From Paraburkholderia sacchari (GTDB lineage: Bacteria; Pseudomonadota; Gammaproteobacteria; Burkholderiales; Burkholderiaceae), in NCBI RefSeq assembly GCF_000785435.2, contig NZ_JTDB02000007.1, positions 191,745 through 255,744 on the forward strand: a stretch of 64,000 nucleotides of DNA. Reading direction: 5' to 3'. Below, one piece after another: positions 58,534 to 64,000 of the stretch (its first letter is position 1; every line of letters starts with the position of its first letter). The translations under genes were made by a program, and so were the position numbers. The notes under the pieces were generated by a model, which was not told the origin of the DNA, made no database searches, and saw nothing but the letters and a program-made list of their open reading frames with translations.

Positions 58534-60384
58534 TTACAGAATGTCTGACGCGTAATCGGCGAGACGCGAGCGCTCGCCGCGTGCGAGCGTCACGTGGCCG
58601 CTATGCGCCCAGCCCTTGAAGCGGTCGACCACGTAGGTGAGGCCGGAACTGCCTTCGGTCAGGTACGGCGTATCGATCTGCGCGATGTTGCCCAGACACA
58701 CGATCTTCGTGCCCGGACCGGCGCGCGTGACGAGCGTTTTCATCTGCTTGGGCGTCAGGTTCTGTGCCTCGTCGATGATCAGATACTTGTCCACGAACGT
58801 GCGGCCGCGCATGAAGTTCATGCTTTTGACTTTCAGGCGTGAGCGGATCAGCTCCTGGGTCGCGGCGCGCCCCCATTCGCCGGCGGCGTCGTCGGTCTTC
58901 TGGAGTACTTCGAGGTTGTCGTCGAAGGCGCCCATCCACGGCTGCATCTTTTCCTCTTCGGTGCCGGGCAGGAAGCCGATGTCTTCGCCCACCGGCACCG
59001 TCGCGCGCGTCACGATGATCTCGTTGTAGCGCTTGTCGTCGAGCACCTGGGCGAGTCCCGCCGCGAGCGCGACGAGCGTCTTGCCCGTGCCGGCCTGGCC
59101 GAGCAGCGTGACGAAGTCGATCTCGGGATTCATCAACAGGTTCAGCGCGAAGTTCTGCTCGCGGTTGCGCGCCGTGATGCCCCACACGTTGTTCTTGTGG
59201 TGGCCGTAGTCGCGCAACGTTTGCAGCAGCGCCGTCTTGCCGTTGAGCTCGCGCACGATCGCGTGGAACGCGGGTTCGCCGTTCTGAGGCTCCAGATAGA
59301 CGAACTCGTTCACGAGCATCGAGAGGCACTCGGGGCCCGTCACGCGGTAGTACGTCGTGCCGGTCTTGGTGTCCTGCCACGACTCCATGCCCTTGGCGTG
59401 CTTGGTCCAGAAGTCCTGTGTCAGCGGACGGATGCCCGAGTAGAGCAGGTCCTTGTCTTCGAGGACCTGGTCGTTGAAGTAGTCTTCGGCGGGCAGGCCG
59501 AGCGCGTGCGCCTTGATGCGCATGTTGATGTCTTTCGACACCAGCACGACGAGGTGGTCCGGCCGGTCGCGCTGGAGCGCGCGCACGACGCCGAGGATCT
59601 GGTTGTCGGCCTTGCCTTCGGGCAGGCCGTCGACCGGATCGATGTGCGTGAGCGTGGTCTGGAAGTACAGACGCCCGAGCGCCTCGCGGCTGCCGAGTCG
59701 GTCGAGCGAGATGCCTTCCGAGATCGGGCCGGCGTTGGCGACGAGCTGATCGAGCGTGCGGCTCACCTGACGCGCGTTGCGCGCCACTTCCGACATGCCC
59801 TTCTTGTGGTTGTCGAGTTCTTCCAGCGTCATCATCGGCAGGAAGACGTCATGCTCCTCGAAGCGGAACAGGCAGGTCGGATCGTGCATCAGCACGTTCG
59901 TATCGAGCACGAAGAGCTTCTGGACCTCCATGGTCTCTTCGGGGTGCAGGCGCTTTTTCGTGCTCGTGCGCGGAGCGCTCGCGGTGCCGCCGCCTGCTGT
60001 TTTGGCCGAAGGCGATTTGCCGCCGCGCGCCATGGGTGCCGCAGGTGCAGCAGGCGTTTCGGTTTGCGGTTCGGCATGCGCTTGCACCGGCTGCAGCAGC
60101 GCAGCAGTTTGCTGCTTGCGTTTTCGCACCGGCGCCGGTGCGACCGGTTCGAGCGCTGCGAGTTCGGCGCTGGCGGTGTGCATGGGCACGGTGCGCAGCG
60201 TGGTCGCCGCGTTGGCAGCGGGTGTCATCGGCTCGGCGACGCTGTCCGCGCCATAGTCGGCGACATCGGCGGCGTCGTTTTCGCTCGCCGCTTTGCGCGT
60301 GCTGCGGGTCGTGCGGGCACGCGCCTTGTACTCATCGGGCGGCAGCAGATTGCCGAGCTTGCTGGGGGGGGTAGGCAAAGGCAT
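58534..60384 (-). CDS. PIN-PhoH2-type ATPase
   Basis: A 616-residue protein that joins a PIN ribonuclease domain to a PhoH ATPase. The PIN domain starts near residue 157 (KLFVLDTNVLMHDPTCLFRF) and includes MMTLEELDNHKKGMSEVARN and VLVSKDINMRIKAHALG with the usual acidic residues. PhoH follows from about 385, with Walker A FVTLLGQAGTGKTLVALAAG and Walker B DKYLIIDEAQNLTPKQ. PhoH2 proteins are RNA helicases with sequence-specific RNase activity in mycobacteria. Here the first 150 residues are a Pro/Ala/Thr-rich extension. Translation could instead begin at the ATG of MEVQKLFVLDT; the assigned ATG is at 60384. Confidence 0.85.
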   Translation of the reverse strand: MPLPTPPSKLGNLLPPDEYKARARTTRSTRKAASENDAADVADYGADSVAEPMTPAANAATTLRTVPMHTASAELAALEPVAPAPVRKRKQQTAALLQPVQAHAEPQTETPAAPAAPMARGGKSPSAKTAGGGTASAPRTSTKKRLHPEETMEVQKLFVLDTNVLMHDPTCLFRFEEHDVFLPMMTLEELDNHKKGMSEVARNARQVSRTLDQLVANAGPISEGISLDRLGSREALGRLYFQTTLTHIDPVDGLPEGKADNQILGVVRALQRDRPDHLVVLVSKDINMRIKAHALGLPAEDYFNDQVLEDKDLLYSGIRPLTQDFWTKHAKGMESWQDTKTGTTYYRVTGPECLSMLVNEFVYLEPQNGEPAFHAIVRELNGKTALLQTLRDYGHHKNNVWGITARNREQNFALNLLMNPEIDFVTLLGQAGTGKTLVALAAGLAQVLDDKRYNEIIVTRATVPVGEDIGFLPGTEEEKMQPWMGAFDDNLEVLQKTDDAAGEWGRAATQELIRSRLKVKSMNFMRGRTFVDKYLIIDEAQNLTPKQMKTLVTRAGPGTKIVCLGNIAQIDTPYLTEGSSGLTYVVDRFKGWAHSGHVTLARGERSRLADYASDIL

Positions 60385-60629
60385 GGTGTCCCTCGAAAAA
60401 TTCGGGTCGAGTGGTCGCGGTGTTGACCGTACGGTGCGCGTACGGTGCGCTTTCTGGCGGGGCGTGCGGGTGCCGGGTAAGGCACCCGCCGTGACCGCGC
60501 CGGGTGCGCGCTCAGGTCTGAAAATGCCGGTTCGCCTGTTTTTCGATCGGCTCCTTGACGTTGACGCGCGCCGGGTCGCTAATCCGGTGCGACGTGGAGG
60601 GAGTGACTGCAAACAAAGAAACAAACAAA

Positions 60630-60664
60630 AAAGCCGCCGCCCCGGGTGACGAGGCAAGCGGCTT
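60630..60664 (-). terminator. Probable terminator of the arn-bcp transcript
   Basis: AAGCCGC and GCGGCTT arms with a 21-nt GC-rich loop, followed on the minus strand by a T-rich tract. It lies 136 bp past the bcp stop. The rest of the 415-bp gap (60385-60799) has no gene. Confidence 0.5.
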
Positions 60665-60799
60665 GACTGCTTTAATGGCGCGTTGCCCCGGATGCGCTGG
60701 AACGGTCATCCTGTGACCGTTCTCAAGACCGCGCGGGCGTGGCAAATGCGACAAAAAATGGGGTGGACAGGCACTCATTGCAGCCCAATATAACGCGCC

Positions 60800-61270
60800 T
60801 CACAGCGCTTGTACAGCCTCCAGGACCTCCTCGACATGGCCCGGCACCTTGAGTCCGCGCCACTCCTGGCGCAGTACGCCGCTGGCGTCGATGAGGAACG
60901 TGGAGCGCTCGATTCCTCTCACTTCTTTGCCATACATTTTCTTCATTTTGATGACGTTGAAGAGCGAGCAGAGCGCTTCGTCGCCATCCGATACCAAAGT
61001 AAACGGCAATTCGAGCTTGGTCTTGAAGTTCTCGTGCGAGCGCACGCTGTCGCGCGAGACGCCCACGATCGTGGCGCCCGCCTTCTTGAACTTCGGATAG
61101 AGGTCGCGGAACTCCATGCCTTCGCGCGTGCAGCCTGGCGTGTTGTCTTTCGGGTAGAAGTACAGCACGACCTTGTTGCCCTTGAGGCTCGAAAGCGTGA
61201 AGTCGCCGCCGGTGGCGGGCGCGGTGAAATCGGGAACGGGTTGGTCGACTGCGATGGTCACGTCAGGCAC
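60800..61270 (-). CDS. bcp: Thioredoxin-dependent peroxiredoxin, Bcp/PrxQ type
   Basis: A 156-residue thiol peroxidase reducing hydrogen and organic peroxides. The peroxidatic Cys is Cys 47 in YPKDNTPGCTREGMEFRD. Most Bcp enzymes have a resolving Cys five residues later; here that position is Met 52. The only other cysteine is Cys 101 (ALCSLFNVIK), so a longer-range disulfide or a one-Cys mechanism is likely. LVSDGDEALCSLFNV and GIERSTFLIDASGVLRQEWR are the rest of the family core. It lies 108 bp after arnD on the same strand. Confidence 0.94.
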   Translation of the reverse strand: MPDVTIAVDQPVPDFTAPATGGDFTLSSLKGNKVVLYFYPKDNTPGCTREGMEFRDLYPKFKKAGATIVGVSRDSVRSHENFKTKLELPFTLVSDGDEALCSLFNVIKMKKMYGKEVRGIERSTFLIDASGVLRQEWRGLKVPGHVEEVLEAVQAL

Positions 61271-61378
61271 GTGGCTCTCCTGTTGTTATGGGCTGGCACG
61301 GGCGGCGCGATTCGCGTGAATCGGCGCTGCGGCGCAGTCTCGTGCACGCTGCGCCGCGGCATCGCCTTGCTGCGGATT

Positions 61379-62275
61379 TCAGTCGGGCTGGACGATCAAC
61401 TGGCCCGAGCGGCCGGTGATCTCGCCCCAGGTGACAGGGTACGATGGCAGCGAAGCCGGGTCCAGCGCCGCATGGTAGTCGCCCATCGTGGCAAAGGTAT
61501 GGCCTTGCGCGCGCCAGCCGGCAAGCAGCTGCTCGAACACCGGTGCGAGCTTCTGGCCTTCGAGCTCGGCATGCAGCGTGAACACCTGGTCATGCGGATT
61601 GCGCTCGGTACGCTTGAGCAGCCACGCAGCGACGTTGTCGATGTCCACGCCGTCCACGCCCAGCACTTCGTCAAGCGTGGGCAGCGTCGTGGGCATCTGC
61701 ACGTGGTTGAGCGTGCGCCCGCGCACCACGGGGCGATAGGGCGAATGCCCGCGTCCGTCCGAGGCGTACTTCATGCCCCACGTGTCGATCTGCTCGAACG
61801 CGGCCTCGTTCATCTGCCAGCCGGCGGCGCCGTGCGTGACGGGCGCGATGCCGAAGATCCGCGTGAAGCGCTCGTGGCTCTTGTTCATCTCGCGCGCGGT
61901 CCAGGCGGGTTCGCGGCTGCGCACGTTGTCCTGCCAGTAGACGTGATCCCACGTGTGAATGCCGCATTCGAAGCCGGCTTCGTGGATCGCGCGCATCTCG
62001 GCAGCCGCGCGCACGCCGATGTCGGGGCCGGGCAGCAGCACGCCGTACATCAGTTGCTTGACGCCGTAGTGCTCGACCACGGACGTGCGCGAGACTTTCT
62101 TGAGAAAGCCCGGCCGGAACACGCGGCGCAGCGCCCAGCCCGTGTGGTCCGGGCCGAGACTGAAGAGGAACGTTGCGCGCGCCTTGTAGCGATCGAAGAT
62201 GCGGGCGAGATTCGGCACGCCTTCGCGCGTGCCGCGCAGCGTGTCGACGTCGATTTTCAGGACGATGCGGGCCAA
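61379..62275 (-). CDS. arnD: 4-deoxy-4-formamido-L-arabinose-phosphoundecaprenol deformylase ArnD
   Basis: A polysaccharide-deacetylase-fold enzyme that removes the formyl group from undecaprenyl-phosphate L-Ara4FN, giving the carrier of 4-amino-4-deoxyarabinose that ArnT adds to lipid A. The 298 residues start ARIVLKIDVDTLRGTREGVP, with the catalytic/metal Asp residues. They contain the metal His motif FECGIHTWDHVYWQDN (near residue 105) and HDQVFTLHAELEG towards the end. It stands 17 bp behind the arnA dehydrogenase gene in one minus-strand operon. In Burkholderia this pathway underlies polymyxin resistance and can be essential. Confidence 0.94.
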   Translation of the reverse strand: MARIVLKIDVDTLRGTREGVPNLARIFDRYKARATFLFSLGPDHTGWALRRVFRPGFLKKVSRTSVVEHYGVKQLMYGVLLPGPDIGVRAAAEMRAIHEAGFECGIHTWDHVYWQDNVRSREPAWTAREMNKSHERFTRIFGIAPVTHGAAGWQMNEAAFEQIDTWGMKYASDGRGHSPYRPVVRGRTLNHVQMPTTLPTLDEVLGVDGVDIDNVAAWLLKRTERNPHDQVFTLHAELEGQKLAPVFEQLLAGWRAQGHTFATMGDYHAALDPASLPSYPVTWGEITGRSGQLIVQPD

Positions 62276-62291
62276 GGAGCGGGTCCTTCGC

Positions 62292-63338
62292 TTATTGCTG
62301 CTCGACCAGCGCGCGTGCTTCGGCCACGTGGCCGCGGTACGCTTCGAAGATCTTGCGCAGCGCTTCGTCGAAGGTCGACGTCGGCGCCCAGCCGAGTTCC
62401 TGCATCGTGTTCTCGATCTTCGGCACGCGGTTCTGCACGTCCTGATAGCCCGCGCCGTAGTACGCGCCCGACGACGTTTCGACGAGCTGGACCTTCTTTG
62501 CGGAGTCGGCGTACTCGGGGAACTCGGCAGCGAGCGCCAGCATCTTGTGCGCGAGTTCGCGCACCGAGAAGTTGTTGGTCGGGTTGCCGATGTTGTAGAT
62601 CTTGCCCGTGGCGACGCCGCCCTTGTTCTCGATGATCTTCATGAGCGCTTCGATGCCGTCGTCGATGTCGGTGAACGCGCGCTTTTGTGCGCCGCCGTCG
62701 ACGAGGCTGATGTTCTCGCCGCGCACGATATGGCCGAGGAACTGCGTGACGACGCGCGACGAACCTTCCTTCGGCGTGTAGATCGAGTCGAGGCCCGGTC
62801 CGATCCAGTTGAACGGACGGAATAGCGTGAAGTTCAGGCCTTCCATGCCGTAGCCCCAGATCACGCGGTCCATGAGCTGCTTGGAGCACGCGTAGATCCA
62901 GCGCGGCTTGTTGATCGGGCCGTAGGTGAGAGCGGATGCGTCCGGGTCGAACTGCTCGTCCGAGCACATGCCATAGACCTCGGAGGTCGACGGGAAGACC
63001 AGATGCTTGCGGTACTTCACCGCCGAACGCACGATCGGCAGGTTCGCCTCGAAGTCGAGTTCGAACACGCGCAGCGGCTGCTGCACGTAGGTCGCGGGCG
63101 TGGCGATCGCCACCAGCGGCAGTATCACGTCGCACTTCTTGACGTGATACTCGACCCACTCCTTGTTGATCGTGATGTCGCCTTCGAAGAAGTGCATCCG
63201 CTCATGCTTGACGAGATCGCCGAGGCGGTCCGTCTGCATGTCCATCCCGAACACTTCCCAGTTCGTGGTTTCGAGGATGCGCTTGGAGAGGTGATGGCCG
63301 ATAAAGCCGTTCACACCCAGGATCAGGACTTTTTTCAT
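62292..63338 (-). CDS. arnA: UDP-glucuronate decarboxylase (stand-alone ArnA C-terminal domain)
   Basis: Oxidatively decarboxylates UDP-glucuronate to UDP-4-keto-arabinose, the first step of aminoarabinose synthesis. The 348 residues are an SDR-type epimerase fold with KKVLILGVNGFIGHHLSKRI at the N-terminus, the catalytic Ser/Tyr region FPSTSEVYGM and IYACSKQLMDRVIWGYG (YxxxK), and RPFNWIGPGLDSIYTPKEGS typical of ArnA. In E. coli this domain is fused behind a formyltransferase; here it is a separate protein. Its start overlaps the stop of the upstream formyltransferase by 4 bp. Confidence 0.93.
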   Translation of the reverse strand: MKKVLILGVNGFIGHHLSKRILETTNWEVFGMDMQTDRLGDLVKHERMHFFEGDITINKEWVEYHVKKCDVILPLVAIATPATYVQQPLRVFELDFEANLPIVRSAVKYRKHLVFPSTSEVYGMCSDEQFDPDASALTYGPINKPRWIYACSKQLMDRVIWGYGMEGLNFTLFRPFNWIGPGLDSIYTPKEGSSRVVTQFLGHIVRGENISLVDGGAQKRAFTDIDDGIEALMKIIENKGGVATGKIYNIGNPTNNFSVRELAHKMLALAAEFPEYADSAKKVQLVETSSGAYYGAGYQDVQNRVPKIENTMQELGWAPTSTFDEALRKIFEAYRGHVAEARALVEQQ

Positions 63339-64000
63339 GGACGGGGGACAGATGAAGTGAGTTCGGAGAACGCGGCGGGGGTAACGATGGTCTCTTGACC
63401 ATTGTGCTGGCGCCGCAGTTCGTGGATCGCGATGGCGCGGCCGTCGCCGCAGACGGCGAAAAGCGCATTATCGCTTACGTGGATACCCGGGGGCAATTGG
63501 CCCGATATGCCGGGCGTCGCTGCGCCGGGCCGCACGAGGCGCGCACGGCAGATCACGAAGCGCTCGCTGCCGACGTCGGCGAACGCGCCGGGATAGGGCG
63601 GCGCGACCGCGCGGATCAGGTTGTAGACGTCCTGGGCGCGCTGCGTGAAATCGATGCGGCCGTCTTCGGGCTTGCGCCCGCCGTAGTAGCTGCCATGCGA
63701 GAGATCGTTCGGCAGATGCGGCGCCTCGCCCGCGATCAGCGCGGGCAGCACACGCCAGAGCGTCTGCTCGGCGGCCACCGTCACCTTGTCGAACACCATC
63801 GCGGCGGTGTCGTCGGGCAGGATCGGCACAGGGGTCTGCGCGATGATTGCGCCCGCATCGGGCTTGGCGGCCATCTCGTGCAGCGTCGCGCCGGTCTCGG
63901 TCTCGCCCTTGAGCACGGCCCAGTTCGTGGGCACGCGGCCGCGATACTTCGGCAGCAGCGAGCCGTGCATGTTGTAGGCACCGCGCCCGGCGATCGCGAG
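63335..64000 (-). CDS. UDP-4-amino-4-deoxy-L-arabinose formyltransferase (stand-alone ArnA N-terminal domain), truncated by window edge
   Basis: The frame is open to the right edge, so the N-terminus lies outside. The visible part contains the formyltransferase core: IAGRGAYNMHGSLLPKYRGR (the catalytic His of the HxSLLP motif), PTNWAVLKGETETGATLHEM, PDAGAIIAQTPVPILPDDTA and the C-terminal domain GRIDFTQRAQDVYNLIRAVA. In E. coli this activity is the first half of ArnA and formylates UDP-L-Ara4N with N10-formyltetrahydrofolate. Here it ends with its own stop, overlapping the next gene by 4 bp (ATGA), so the two halves are translationally coupled. Confidence 0.92.
   Translation of the reverse strand, partial: LAIAGRGAYNMHGSLLPKYRGRVPTNWAVLKGETETGATLHEMAAKPDAGAIIAQTPVPILPDDTAAMVFDKVTVAAEQTLWRVLPALIAGEAPHLPNDLSHGSYYGGRKPEDGRIDFTQRAQDVYNLIRAVAPPYPGAFADVGSERFVICRARLVRPGAATPGISGQLPPGIHVSDNALFAVCGDGRAIAIHELRRQHNGQETIVTPAAFSELTSSVPRP

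Noticed and set aside
60809..62635. A 608-codon plus-strand frame across bcp and arnD
   Set aside because: Shadow of two clearly recognised genes on the other strand.

Overview
This window reads as chromosome of a GC-rich betaproteobacterium of the Burkholderiaceae, most likely Paraburkholderia or a close relative. The evidence is high third-position GC, a DUF4148 secreted protein, a gene for Bpt next to aat and pyrD, a stand-alone PriB between rpsF and rpsR, separate ArnA formyltransferase and dehydrogenase genes, and an sbp-cysTWA-cysB sulfate locus. The assignment rests on gene content and protein recognition only; no search was run.

Layout: 1-1.4 kb holds a type IV AbiEi/AbiEii-like toxin-antitoxin pair cut by the left edge, followed by two tandem, nearly identical tRNA-Leu(CAG) genes (1.5-2.0 kb). 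2.1-7.5 kb carries rnr, rlmB, an amiD-like lipoprotein amidase and rpiA. 7.7-13 kb has a Crp/Fnr regulator, a manC-type bifunctional enzyme, a GntR/FCD regulator and a Gfo/Idh/MocA oxidoreductase. 13-18.1 kb on the minus strand has a cystine-type ABC importer (no ATPase), pyrD, bpt, aat and a Nudix hydrolase. An AT-richer TPR-glycosyltransferase gene at 18.1-19.4 kb looks transferred. 19.6-23.6 kb is a patchwork of small genes, tRNA-fMet, an SMR efflux protein, a TetR regulator and a decayed 3-hydroxyisobutyryl-CoA hydrolase fragment. 23.9-27.3 kb is the alkanesulfonate operon ssuD-ssuC-ssuB-ssuF. 27-36 kb has tRNA-His, dusA, a permease, a NodI/NodJ-like exporter, a universal stress protein and several unknowns. 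lexA with two SOS boxes lies at 36.1-36.8 kb.

37-42.2 kb is the sulfate uptake locus sbp, cysT, cysW, cysA, cysB. It is followed by an asparaginase, a BON-LysM protein, and the glyoxylate-to-glycerate operon (gcl, hyi, glxR) with a divergent LysR gene at 44.4-49.2 kb. 49.4-51.2 kb holds an ECF sigma factor and its zinc-type anti-sigma factor. 51.3-54.4 kb is rpsF-priB-rpsR-rplI and dnaB. 54.5-56.2 kb is the DUF47-pit phosphate pair behind candidate Pho boxes. The right end is on the minus strand: an SDR protein lacking its catalytic triad, an NlpC/P60 lipoprotein, a PIN-PhoH ATPase, bcp, and the lipid A aminoarabinose genes arnD and split arnA, cut by the right edge.

Themes: three loci handle sulfur (cystine, alkanesulfonate, sulfate), and two of them share a promoter-proximal sequence. 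Most of the window is ordinary core chromosome. I see no CRISPR array, no prophage, no insertion sequence and no clear novel multi-gene system. The best leads are the tandem Pho boxes over the pit promoter, the shared sulfur promoter element, the tRNA-Leu-adjacent AbiE module, and several odd proteins described below.
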